Assembly (NCBI RefSeq): GCF_000576305.1
Contig: NZ_BAVZ01000001.1
Coordinates: 186,001 to 250,000 of the forward strand
DNA length: 64,000 bases
Direction of reading: 5' to 3'
DNA from: Paenibacillus pini JCM 16418
GTDB lineage: Bacteria > Bacillota > Bacilli > Paenibacillales > Paenibacillaceae
Below are positions 10,459 through 18,410 of the stretch, piece by piece. Position numbers and translations under genes: made by a program. The notes beneath the pieces are model-generated. The model saw only the letters and a program-made list of their open reading frames with translations. It was not told the origin of the DNA and ran no database searches. How positions within the stretch are numbered: position 1 is the first letter of the stretch; every line of letters begins with the position of its first letter.

Positions 10459-10488
10459 GGATGGCAGATGATCTGTCATCCTTTTTTT
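10459..10488 (+). terminator. Rho-independent terminator after the ROK kinase
   Basis: Arms GGATGGCAGAT and ATCTGTCATCC, with one G-T wobble, form a stem followed directly by seven T residues. It closes the opp/peptidase/kinase gene run before the amino-sugar operon. Confidence 0.85.
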
Positions 10489-10551
10489 GCATTTAATGAC
10501 ACGGTTAATCAAAGTAATGTATTCGTCTCCACTCTTAAATGAAAATTATGA

Positions 10552-10603
10552 TCATTATAATGATTGAATTTTTCAATATATTGAAATATAATGTCAATAT
10601 ATT
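10552..10603 (+). promoter_or_regulatory. Palindrome cluster upstream of agaS, candidate operator
   Basis: Within 52 bases are a perfect 12-bp palindrome TCATTATAATGA (10552-10563), a perfect 16-bp palindrome TTTCAATATATTGAAA (10571-10586), and a second copy of its core TCAATATATT at 10594-10603. The two cores begin 21 bases apart, about two helical turns. The cluster ends just before the AGGAG site of the SIS-domain gene. It is a candidate binding site for the DeoR-type regulator encoded in this operon. Binding is inferred, and AT-rich palindromes can arise by chance. Confidence 0.5.
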
Positions 10604-10631
10604 ATCAAATACTTCATAGGAGTGGATAACG

Positions 10632-11693
10632 TTGACTCAGAATTATGGTGAACTGACCTATCCGGAAATTGCAGGACAAAGTGAAGCTCTACAGGGTGCA
10701 TGGGAACAGTTAGGGAAACAACAAGAATTTATAACGAATTACCTTGGTAATAAGAAGTATGAGGAAGTCGTTTTTATTGGATCAGGAACTTCATATTATT
10801 TGGCATTATCGGCAGCATCGACATTCCGTAAATGGACTGGACGAAGCGCATCTGCTTATCCATCCTCAGAAATATATCTATTCAGTGAGCAAGCGGTAGC
10901 TGGGAATAAGAACAAGCTACTCGTAGGCATATCCCGTTCGGGAGAATCTTCTGAGGTCATTCTGGCACTAGATTCGGTGAAAGGTAAGCCCGAGTGGACG
11001 ACTTGTGGTATAACATGTGATGTAGAAAGTACGATGGCGAAGAATGTTCCGTGTCTAGTTTCGCCCCTTGGCAAGGAGAAGAGTACGGTCATGACGAAAT
11101 CCTTCAGTAGTATGACCTTTATGCTTCAAGTAGCTATTGCTAAGGCTGGAGGCCAGCAAGGATATGTCGCTGAGCTTCAGCAGGTTATGTCACTGAGCGC
11201 AGATACTGTGACACGTGGTCAAGTTGAAGCGAAGAACATGATTGATACTCATTCAGAGCTGAATAAATTTATTTATCTCGGTATGGGGACATATAATGGT
11301 TTAGCACATGAAGCATGTCTTAAGCTAAAAGAGATGTCTTGTGTATGGACAGAAAGTTTTGGAACCTTAGAATTCAGACATGGTCCTAAATCGGTTATTG
11401 AACCAGGTACGATGGTATGTGTGCTTTTATCGGAAAGTGCTAGAGCCTTTGAACTTAAGGTTGCGGAGGAAATGCAGGCATATGGCGCCTATGTGGTGCT
11501 CATTACCGCTGAGAAGGGCGAGGATACATCCTTTGCTGATCTTGTATTCGAAGTTGGAGGAAGCTCACTTAGTGACGAAGCTAGAGCCGTATTATATATG
11601 CCGCTTGTACAATATATTGGATATTACACAGCGCTGCGGGAAGGAAGAAATCCAGATAGCCCGCGGAATTTGACCCAGGTAGTCAAAATTTGA
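10632..11693 (+). CDS. agaS: SIS-domain sugar-phosphate deaminase/isomerase (AgaS family)
   Basis: A double SIS-domain protein resembling AgaS-type galactosamine-6-phosphate deaminases and GlmS-like isomerases without a glutaminase domain. The first SIS domain has VVFIGSGTSYYLAL and GISRSGESSEVILAL (residues about 48-118). The second has FIYLGMGTYNGLAHEACLKL, then ESFGTLEFRHGPKS, the latter a hallmark of these enzymes. The TTG start at 10632 has AGGAG nine bases upstream. Neighbouring DeoR regulator, ROK kinase and class II aldolase match an N-acetylgalactosamine/galactosamine catabolic operon. A glucosamine-6-phosphate deaminase role is the main alternative. Confidence 0.82.
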   Translation: MTQNYGELTYPEIAGQSEALQGAWEQLGKQQEFITNYLGNKKYEEVVFIGSGTSYYLALSAASTFRKWTGRSASAYPSSEIYLFSEQAVAGNKNKLLVGISRSGESSEVILALDSVKGKPEWTTCGITCDVESTMAKNVPCLVSPLGKEKSTVMTKSFSSMTFMLQVAIAKAGGQQGYVAELQQVMSLSADTVTRGQVEAKNMIDTHSELNKFIYLGMGTYNGLAHEACLKLKEMSCVWTESFGTLEFRHGPKSVIEPGTMVCVLLSESARAFELKVAEEMQAYGAYVVLITAEKGEDTSFADLVFEVGGSSLSDEARAVLYMPLVQYIGYYTALREGRNPDSPRNLTQVVKI

Positions 11694-11721
11694 TCTGCTG
11701 TAACTAAAGGGAGAGAGTGTT

Positions 11722-12528
11722 TTGCGAGAACAGAATGGATCGAAAGAAGAACGTCATCAACAGATATTAGATCATCTAATGCAGTACGATTCTATTTCTT
11801 TGCAAGAGATACTGCAGCGTTTCGGATGTTCAGAAGCTACAGCAAGACGTGACCTTGAAGCATTAGAGAAGAGTGGAAGGTTGATCCGAACTCTAGGCGG
11901 AGGCGCGAAGTATTCCGGAACAGCATCAGGCAGAGAAATTCCATTTCATGAGAAGCAAAATAAACTTTATCCTGAAAAAGAAAGCATCGCTGCCAAAGCG
12001 GCCTCGCTTGTTGAGGAAGGCGATGTCATCGGATTAACAGGTGGTACGACCACCTACTTAATCGCTCGTGCGCTAAAGAATCATCGTAACATTACCGTGG
12101 TTACGAATGCAGTTAATATTGCTATGGAGCTGTCCGCGAATGAGGATATTCAAGTTGTATTAACGGGAGGAATGCTGCGGAGCAAGAATTTCGAACTCTG
12201 CGGTCCTCTGGCCGAGCGTACACTGGAAGCCATAAACATCCATACGATGTTTATGGGTATAGATGGCTTCTCCGCAGATCAGGGTGCAAGCACCTATTCA
12301 GAGCTCGAAGCCAACACAGCAATGTTGATGATGAAACGTTCTGCAAGGACGATTGCTGTATTTGATCACACTAAGGCAGGACGGAATTCGCTCTTTCAGA
12401 TAGCTCCCGTTCAATCACTGTATGGGATTATTACCGATCAGGAACTGGGGCCGGAGCTACGCAAACAACTAGAAGATGCACAGCTAAATATGTATGTAGG
12501 GTCTGGCTCTTTACATTCTAGGGAGTAG
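11722..12528 (+). CDS. DeoR family transcriptional regulator
   Basis: Sugar-responsive repressor. An N-terminal DeoR helix-turn-helix (about residues 8-60, with RHQQILDHL, then FGCSEATARRDLEALEKSGRLIRTLGGG) is followed by a DeoRC sensor domain with VIGLTGGTTTYLIA, VTNAVNIAMEL and FDHTKAGRNSLF. Starts at TTG 11722 after AAGGGAGAGAG. Located inside the amino-sugar operon between the SIS enzyme and the ROK kinase, so it most likely regulates that operon in response to a sugar phosphate. The palindromes upstream of the SIS gene are its candidate site. Confidence 0.9.
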   Translation: MREQNGSKEERHQQILDHLMQYDSISLQEILQRFGCSEATARRDLEALEKSGRLIRTLGGGAKYSGTASGREIPFHEKQNKLYPEKESIAAKAASLVEEGDVIGLTGGTTTYLIARALKNHRNITVVTNAVNIAMELSANEDIQVVLTGGMLRSKNFELCGPLAERTLEAINIHTMFMGIDGFSADQGASTYSELEANTAMLMMKRSARTIAVFDHTKAGRNSLFQIAPVQSLYGIITDQELGPELRKQLEDAQLNMYVGSGSLHSRE

Positions 12529-12542
12529 GGCAGGTGTAAGAC

Positions 12543-13520
12543 ATGGAAGTGTATGCGGGTGTTGATGTGGGCGGTACCAATATTGTATGCGGAATCGTTT
12601 CTTCTGCGGGAGAGGTGCTTCATACGATTAAACGGCCGACTGAATCTTCACAGGGTCCAGAAGCCGTATTAGAACGAATTGCGGTTATGATTGAGGATAC
12701 GCTGCAAATTATAATGGATCAAACATCGTCGATCGTCGAAATCAAAGCTGCGGGCATTGGTTTGCCTGGGTTAGTGGATCCAGAAGAGGGTATTGCACGT
12801 TTCTCAGGCAATCTAGGTTGGAGAAATTTGCCTGCAGTGAATTGGCTTCAGAATCGGTTGAAACTTCCCGTATTCATAGATAACGATGTTAAAACCTACG
12901 TATATGGGGAAGCCATGTATGGGGCAGGCCAAGGAACAAGGCATGTCTTAGGAGTAACTGTGGGAACAGGAATTGCTTCAGCCATGGTTAACGATGGCAA
13001 GCTCTTCTATGGTTTTCGCAATATGTCAGGAGAAATAGGCCATATTGTGATGGATGGATTGGATGATCGATGTCCTTGTGGCCTGCAGGGCTGCCTTGAG
13101 ACATATGCATCAGCCTCAGGTATGGTGCGACAAGCAAAGAAGTTAATCCTTGCTGGAGAACGGAGTATTCTAAGAGATTGGTTTGAGGGAGATCGTCTTG
13201 CTGAGCTGTCAGCTGCCGACTTATCGCGAGCTTACGATCAAGGGGATTCGCTAGCAATAGCGGTCTTAGAGAAGGCAGGCAAGCTACTCGGACGTGCGCT
13301 CTCCTATGCGGTTTCAATAAATAGTCCAGAAGTTATCATTATTGGCGGTGGTGGAGCATTAGCGGGAGAACGGCTGCTCGGCCCACTTAAGCAAGAGCTC
13401 CTACAGCATATCTTGCCTGATTATCGAGAGCATTTGAAGGTGGTTCCAGCTCAGAATAATGACGAAGCTGGTGTAACAGGTAGCGCTATGTATGCCAAAG
13501 AAAAATATTCTAGCCTCTAA
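12543..13520 (+). CDS. ROK family sugar kinase
   Basis: Second ROK kinase in the window, placed in the amino-sugar operon. It has the N-terminal phosphate motif VYAGVDVGGTNI, then GIGLPGLVDPEEG, DNDVKTYVYGEA, GEIGHIVM and the zinc-binding CPCGLQGCLETYAS (about residues 178-191), and IIIGGGGAL near the C-terminus. Full length at 325 aa. In this context it could phosphorylate the free amino sugar or tagatose-6-phosphate. Sequence alone does not decide. Confidence 0.87.
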   Translation: MEVYAGVDVGGTNIVCGIVSSAGEVLHTIKRPTESSQGPEAVLERIAVMIEDTLQIIMDQTSSIVEIKAAGIGLPGLVDPEEGIARFSGNLGWRNLPAVNWLQNRLKLPVFIDNDVKTYVYGEAMYGAGQGTRHVLGVTVGTGIASAMVNDGKLFYGFRNMSGEIGHIVMDGLDDRCPCGLQGCLETYASASGMVRQAKKLILAGERSILRDWFEGDRLAELSAADLSRAYDQGDSLAIAVLEKAGKLLGRALSYAVSINSPEVIIIGGGGALAGERLLGPLKQELLQHILPDYREHLKVVPAQNNDEAGVTGSAMYAKEKYSSL

Positions 13521-13564
13521 CAAGCTCTAATTACATTTGATCTCATTATAAAGGAGAAATTGCT

Positions 13565-14431
13565 ATGTCACTCGTTTCATCTACTGCATTATTGCAAACA
13601 GCAAGAGCTAATAAATACGCGATAGGTGCATTTAACGTCCATACCCTAGAGATGTTACAAGCAGTTGTGGAAGCGGCCGAAGAAGCCCAATCTCCGCTCA
13701 TTATTCAGTCTACTGTAGGAACAGTTAAACATTTGGGTGCTGATTATATTGCAGCAGCTGCTACTGTCGCTGCCAATCGCTCTAGCGTGCCGATTGCCCT
13801 CCATCTGGATCATTGCTCCGATTTCTCAGTCATTATGAGCTGTATTCGCGCAGGCTACACTTCTCTCATGATTGATGCTTCACATTCACCTTTTGAAGAC
13901 AACGTTGCTATTACTCGAAAAGTTGTTGAAGCGGCTAATGCGATTGGCATTAACGTTGAGGCTGAGCTTGGTAAAGTAGGTGGTGTTGAAGATGATATCG
14001 TCGTTTCCGAACGTGATGCTCTGCTTGCAGACCCAGATGAATGTGCAGAATTTGTAGAGCGTACTGGTGTTCATACGCTTGCGCCTGCTATCGGTACGGC
14101 CCATGGTATTTACAAGGGTGAGCCGAACATTGACTTTGATCGTATTGCAACCATTGCAAGTAAAGTAAGCGTACCCCTTGTGCTTCATGGCGGTTCAGGT
14201 ATCCCTGATGAGCAAGTGAAACGTGCGGTTTCGCTTGGTATGGCCAAAATGAATGTGGCAACAGAGCTGCGTATTATTTTCTCAGATGCAATTAAGCAAG
14301 TATTTGCCGAGAACCCAGATGAGAATGATCCACGTAAATATATGGTTCCCGCTAAACAGGCCCTCCGCTCAGCAGTTCTAGCTAAGATGGAATTGTGCGG
14401 CTGCGCGGGTCGCGCACGTGATTTCCGTTAA
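13565..14431 (+). CDS. kbaY: Class II ketose-bisphosphate aldolase (KbaY/GatY-like)
   Basis: Zinc-dependent aldolase, probably cleaving tagatose-1,6-bisphosphate to DHAP and glyceraldehyde-3-phosphate at the end of the amino-sugar pathway. Motifs are GAFNVHTLEM (residues about 22-31), zinc ligand HLDHCSD, AELGKVGG, GTAHGIYKGEP and LHGGSGIPDE. Length of 288 aa matches KbaY/GatY and the shorter FbaA proteins. A fructose-bisphosphate specificity cannot be excluded. Preferred call rests on the AgaS-like, ROK and DeoR neighbours. It ends with a Cys-containing tail (ELCGCAGRARDF) and is followed by a strong terminator. Confidence 0.82.
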   Translation: MSLVSSTALLQTARANKYAIGAFNVHTLEMLQAVVEAAEEAQSPLIIQSTVGTVKHLGADYIAAAATVAANRSSVPIALHLDHCSDFSVIMSCIRAGYTSLMIDASHSPFEDNVAITRKVVEAANAIGINVEAELGKVGGVEDDIVVSERDALLADPDECAEFVERTGVHTLAPAIGTAHGIYKGEPNIDFDRIATIASKVSVPLVLHGGSGIPDEQVKRAVSLGMAKMNVATELRIIFSDAIKQVFAENPDENDPRKYMVPAKQALRSAVLAKMELCGCAGRARDFR

Positions 14432-14468
14432 GCACTTATTAGCGTAATATAATTAATAAATTAAACCC

Positions 14469-14509
14469 AAAGCGCCCTACCGATAAATATCGGTAAGGCG
14501 CTTTTGTTT
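14469..14509 (+). terminator. Rho-independent terminator after the aldolase gene
   Basis: Long stem with arms AAGCGCCCTACCGAT and ATCGGTAAGGCGCTT, one mismatch, tight AT loop, then TTTTGTTT. It closes the amino-sugar operon. Confidence 0.9.
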
Positions 14510-14617
14510 GCAACATTATAATTACTTTTAACGTCGGTTTAGTAAATAAAGGAATTTATATCACAAAATAGATAATGTGAAAATTCCTTAATTAAATTCT
14601 TATCAGGGGGAATATGT

Positions 14618-15725
14618 ATGCTTAGGCGGGGGTCAAAGGGTCTGATTTGTATGTTTATCACTATAGCTATTCTACTTGCGATGAGTGGGTGTGGTTCTTC
14701 AAAAAATTCAACAGAGAACTCAACAGAGAGTAAAGCGGCAGACAGTGATGGAGCACCCATGATGACTGAAATGCTTAGCTCAAAGGATAAAGGTACGCAT
14801 GATACAAGCGAAGTGGCAAAGGCAGAATTAGGCAGCAAAACGAATAATTCGGGCAAAGCGACAGATAAGGCTTTACAAAAGGCAGAACAGACAACGGCTA
14901 TTGGAGCAGGATTCAACGCTAACCAATTAAGTGCCGGTCTTAACAAAAAGTTAATCTATAAAGCAAATGTAGTGATGCAAATAGGGGATTACGCTTCGGC
15001 TCAGAATGAAGTACGAAACTTAGTAACTATCGGGTGGTTACATTGTCAACTACACAGAAACACAGTCGGCTAACGAACAAGGTGGAACCTTCGTGATGAA
15101 AGTTCCAGCTGACGGTTTCTCTTCTTTCCTAGGAAAGATAGAGAAGATTAAGCATAAAACAATACAACGGAGCATGGAAGGCCAAGACGTTTCCGAAGAA
15201 TATGTTGATTTGGAATCTCGTCTGAAGGCAAAGCAACTAATGGAAGAGCAGTATACTGCATTTATGAAAAAGTCTACGAAGACGAGTGATCTTGTATCCT
15301 TCGCGAATGAGCTAGAGCGGATTCAGACCGAGATTGAACAAATCAAAGGAAGAATGCGATATATTGACCAAAATGTATCTTTTTCAACCGTTGAGCTGCG
15401 TTTATATCAGTCAGAGAAAGACATTAAGAATACCAATGAAGTCACGCCAGAGGATCCACTGTCTACAAGAGCCTCCAATGCTTTACAGGGATCACTTACC
15501 GTACTTATCGATGTACTTCAATGGACCGTTATTATTCTATCAGGGGCTGTGCCTGTTCTTATCCCTATCGCAATCATTCTTATTATTGTACGGCTTATAC
15601 GGCGTTCCAGACGTAGTCGGAAGGAAGAGGCTGCAGAGAGAAGAAGAACACTGAATCAGCAGAGTTCTCCTATGGTGAATCGCCCTGAACTTAATCAGGA
15701 AGAAGATACAAAGGATGAGCAGTAG
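14618..15725 (+). pseudogene. DUF4349 lipoprotein, frameshifted near 15030
   Basis: Membrane-anchored lipoprotein with a DUF4349 domain, function unknown. The N-terminal part has a signal sequence ending in a lipobox (AMSGC, Cys near residue 25), a low-complexity Ser/Asn/Lys region, and the domain start LIYKANVVMQIGDYASA. The frame breaks after NLVTIG. One G too many in ATCGGG explains it, because the next frame reads GGYIVNYTETQSANEQGGTF and continues to 15725. The second part has a predicted coiled coil (about 15130-15370) and a C-terminal membrane helix (15500-15600) followed by RRSRRSRKE, the usual DUF4349 ending. ATG 14618 has AGGGGG seven bases upstream. Confidence 0.8.
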
Positions 15726-15879
15726 AAATAATGCTAAATTTAAGAACTGGTGCGGATTGATTCCGTCCAGTTCTTTTGTGGGTATATAGGATTACATAAC
15801 CTTGAATTCGATGTTAGAGCATAGGAATATTCATTGCTTTAACAATCGCTTTGCACTATTATTATAAGGAGAGATCTTT

Positions 15880-16566
15880 ATGTTGAACACGGTTGATCAA
15901 ACCAATCAGATCGCCGCCTTTACGAGTAGACTGTTACGTGACCGGTTTGGCAAAGGTCCTGAATCGGTACATGTATGTATCGGCCAGCAATGTATCTCCA
16001 TACATATTCGTAATTTTATTGGACCTGTAGAGAAATTTTTATTGAACAAGAAGGAAGAAAAGACGTTTCGTTACACTAGAGAACTACTGATGCAATCGTT
16101 GCTTCCAGAATTGCTGGAGTTTCTAAAGCAAGAGATGGATATCACCTTAGATATAAATGAACTATATTATGACTGGGGTTTACATAACGCTTCAGGTATT
16201 ATCGTGGGTCTATTGCCGTGTCATACACATTCATCGGAATTATATACTGGACGTGATGAGCTGCATAATCAGATTATACGAGTGACTGGAACCGTTCAAA
16301 GAGAACCCGATTTTATATATTCTTGGTGGATGAATCCCAAGACATTAATTGTTGTACGTGAAGGTCTTATGATTTTACTGGAGAAGGAATTGGTTCAACT
16401 CGGATTTGATGAAGTTTTGAGAACAACAAAGAGAAAGCTTGAGAAGAGATATCTAGAGGAAGAGACTTCTAACGATATGATTGCTGGTAAACGAGTGGCT
16501 GATCTTTATGTGGACTGGAACTTCGAACAGGATAAAAGCGTTATTGCCTACACGTTTTTTGAGTAA
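15880..16566 (+). CDS. DUF2294 family protein (two tandem copies)
   Basis: 228-aa soluble protein with two DUF2294-like repeats. The first is at about residues 8-110 (LLRDRFGKGPESVHVCIG, later QEMDITLDINELYYDWG). The second is at about residues 120-225 (PKTLIVVREGLMILLEKEL, with RVADLYVDWNFE at its end). The family is common in Bacillales and has no established biochemical role. A good ribosome site (AAGGAGAG) precedes ATG 15880. It stands alone and is followed by a terminator. Confidence 0.72.
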   Translation: MLNTVDQTNQIAAFTSRLLRDRFGKGPESVHVCIGQQCISIHIRNFIGPVEKFLLNKKEEKTFRYTRELLMQSLLPELLEFLKQEMDITLDINELYYDWGLHNASGIIVGLLPCHTHSSELYTGRDELHNQIIRVTGTVQREPDFIYSWWMNPKTLIVVREGLMILLEKELVQLGFDEVLRTTKRKLEKRYLEEETSNDMIAGKRVADLYVDWNFEQDKSVIAYTFFE

Positions 16567-16615
16567 GATTGGTAGTAGTGAGTCGAACATGGAGTGACCA
16601 TGAGTCGAACATGAG

Positions 16616-16654
16616 CCAAAGATGGAGCACATTGCTCCTTCTTTGGTTTTTTGT
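16616..16654 (+). terminator. Rho-independent terminator between DUF2294 gene and response regulator
   Basis: Arms CCAAAGATGGAGCA and TGCTCCTTCTTTGG with one mismatch, short CAT loop, then TTTTTT. It ends only about a dozen bases before the response-regulator start, so that gene either uses read-through or a promoter overlapping this segment. Confidence 0.85.
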
Positions 16655-16667
16655 ATTGGAGGGAATA

Positions 16668-17069
16668 ATGGAGAGAGAGCACTATACTATTTTATGTGTT
16701 GAAGATAATTCAATGAACATGACGTTGATGCATCATATTTTCAAAAAGATTCCTTATGTTACTTTATGGGAAGCTGTGTCTGCTGAAGAAGCATTGGATA
16801 TGGTCTATAAAGAGCAACCGGATATCATTCTTACAGATATTCAGCTGCCGGGTATGGATGGTTATGAATTTCTAAACATACTAAAGAGTGATCACAGAAA
16901 TTGTAACATTCCAGTTATCGCTGTGAGTTCTTTTGCAATGGAATCAGATATAGCGAGGGGCCATGAAGCTGGTTTTAGCGAATATATTACGAAACCCATT
17001 AAATTAAAATCATTCTTGCTGGTTATAGATACGGTAATAGGACAGCTTATTAAGCAAACAGAGTACTGA
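16668..17069 (+). CDS. Single-domain response regulator
   Basis: 133-aa receiver domain with no output domain. It begins YTILCVEDNSMNM (acidic pocket EDN), has the phospho-acceptor Asp in IILTDIQLPGMDGYEF (about residue 53), the conserved Ser/Thr in IPVIAVSSFAM and the Lys in EYITKPIK. ATG 16668 follows TTGGAGGG, so the longer frame from 16569 is not used. No histidine kinase is adjacent, so its partner is unknown. It resembles DivK/CheY-like stand-alone receivers. Confidence 0.88.
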   Translation: MEREHYTILCVEDNSMNMTLMHHIFKKIPYVTLWEAVSAEEALDMVYKEQPDIILTDIQLPGMDGYEFLNILKSDHRNCNIPVIAVSSFAMESDIARGHEAGFSEYITKPIKLKSFLLVIDTVIGQLIKQTEY

Positions 17070-17091
17070 CGTATTCTCAAATCATTTTAGT

Positions 17092-17137
17092 GAAGAAGGA
17101 ACGGAACTGGCTAAGCAGCTGGATACGTTCTTTTCTT
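17092..17137 (+). terminator. Possible terminator after response regulator
   Basis: Imperfect stem with outer arms GAACG and CGTTC extended by A/T pairs, an inner interrupted stem (CTGGCT and AGCTGG), then TTTTCTTTATTTT. Plausible but imperfect. Confidence 0.4.
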
Positions 17138-17257
17138 TATTTTAAATTTCATGGCTAGATTTTTGATTGCGAAATCACATAACTTTGTGTGCATGGTGGC
17201 ATATTACCAGTAGTTTGTTAATCAGACAATCTATACGCGTATAGGGGTGACTTTCCA

Positions 17258-18040
17258 ATGAAAAATTTTGCTATGGCAGCGTTAGCAGCAATCGTACTCA
17301 TGTGCGGCGTTAGTCAGGTGGCTGAAGCAGCAGATACGGACAAGCCATATCATTTTGGGTTTAAGAAAAGTAAGAACGGACAGCTTCCATCAATTAATGA
17401 GGAAGGTTTTAAGCCGATTTTGCAAAAGAATGGAGCCATCTTTCTCGGAGATACGTCACGAAAGGAAATCTTTCTAACCTTCGATAACGGTTATGAGAAC
17501 GGATATACTTCAGGCATTCTCGATTTGCTTAAAGCCAAGAAGGTGCCGGCTATATTTTTTATAACAGGTCACTATTTGAAAGATCAACCTGAGCTCGTTA
17601 TCCGTATGGTTAACGAAGGGCATCTAGTGGGAAATCATTCGTGGTCACATCCAGATATGACTCAGATACCAAACGGACGTTTGAAAGAAGAGCTAGATCA
17701 AGTGAAAGATGGAGTGAGCCAACTTACGAATCAGAAACGTATGGATTTTGTCCGTCCTCCGAGAGGGATCTTCAGTGATCGTACGCTTGCTGCGGGACGA
17801 GCTGACGGGTATGCAAGTGTATTCTGGTCGGTAGCTTACAGGGACTGGGATCCCAAGAGTCAAAAGGGCTCTTCTTACGCTTATCAGCAGGTGATGGCCC
17901 AGCTTCATCCTGGGGCGGTTATTCTGCTACATTCGGTATCTAAGGATAACGCACAGGCGTTATCACAAATTATTGATGATGCTCGCAAACAGGGATATAC
18001 TTTTTTAAGTTTAAACGACATGAAACTTAAGGTTTACTGA
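17258..18040 (+). CDS. pdaA: Delta-lactam-biosynthetic polysaccharide deacetylase PdaA
   Basis: Secreted de-N-acetylase needed in B. subtilis to make muramic-delta-lactam in spore cortex peptidoglycan. It has a signal peptide (residues 1-24, cleavage around AEAA), the PdaA-specific HFGFKKSKNGQLPSINEEGF segment, and NodB motifs: LTFDNGYENG (motif 1 with an Asn in place of the second Asp, as in PdaA proteins), NHSWSHPDM, VRPPRG and VILLHSVSKDN. Full length at 260 aa. It stands alone, ending in a perfect terminator. Confidence 0.92.
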   Translation: MKNFAMAALAAIVLMCGVSQVAEAADTDKPYHFGFKKSKNGQLPSINEEGFKPILQKNGAIFLGDTSRKEIFLTFDNGYENGYTSGILDLLKAKKVPAIFFITGHYLKDQPELVIRMVNEGHLVGNHSWSHPDMTQIPNGRLKEELDQVKDGVSQLTNQKRMDFVRPPRGIFSDRTLAAGRADGYASVFWSVAYRDWDPKSQKGSSYAYQQVMAQLHPGAVILLHSVSKDNAQALSQIIDDARKQGYTFLSLNDMKLKVY

Positions 18041-18069
18041 TTCTGTCCTTTAGTAGCATTATATATCTT

Positions 18070-18101
18070 AAAAACCGCCAGCCCTAGGGCTGGCGGTTTT
18101 T
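18070..18101 (+). terminator. Perfect-palindrome terminator after pdaA
   Basis: A 32-base perfect inverted repeat with core CCGCCAGCCC and GGGCTGGCGG, flanked by five A and five T, so it can act in both directions. Confidence 0.92.
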
Positions 18102-18163
18102 GGCTTCTCAGTGATCAAAGATAGGTTCCGATTCCCAATGGGGTGTCTTATAAGAAAAAGTAG

Positions 18164-18313
18164 AGTTTACATAGAACAAAAAATATTCGGCATATGGTCG
18201 TACACGCGCTGCTTTCCGCACTGCGGGCTTTTGGAGTGGGGATGGTGCTGAGCCATTTATTCTACCGGGATCGACCGTTCGTTACTTTAGATCGTGGTAA
18301 AAAATTGAATAAG
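18164..18313 (+). pseudogene. Remnant of a PAP2 / BcrC-type undecaprenyl-diphosphatase gene
   Basis: An open stretch whose middle encodes MVVHALLSALRAFG and GVGMVLSHLFYRDRPFVT. This resembles the internal segment of PAP2 family undecaprenyl-pyrophosphatases that ends in the phosphatase motif RPFV. Homology stops after FVT near 18286, then DRGKKIE and a stop follow. The roughly 70 upstream residues and the downstream SFPSDH phosphatase motifs are absent, and there is no ribosome site. I read it as a decayed fragment rather than a gene. An unrelated UppP (BacA) gene lies at 37602. Confidence 0.6.
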
Positions 18314-18410
18314 TTGTCGATATAAGGAAGATTACAGAAACTTTACCCAATAATTTCACGTCTATTATACTATTGGATTGTGAAATGAAAGATATGGGGG
18401 AAATAAGACA

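Noticed and set aside
14539..14946. Long antisense frame over the DUF4349 lipoprotein start
   Set aside because: It mirrors the lipoprotein's low-complexity codons on the opposite strand and has no ribosome site or family match.
17158..17257. SigG-type promoter upstream of pdaA
   Set aside because: CATATTA could serve as a -10, but no convincing -35 lies at the right distance.
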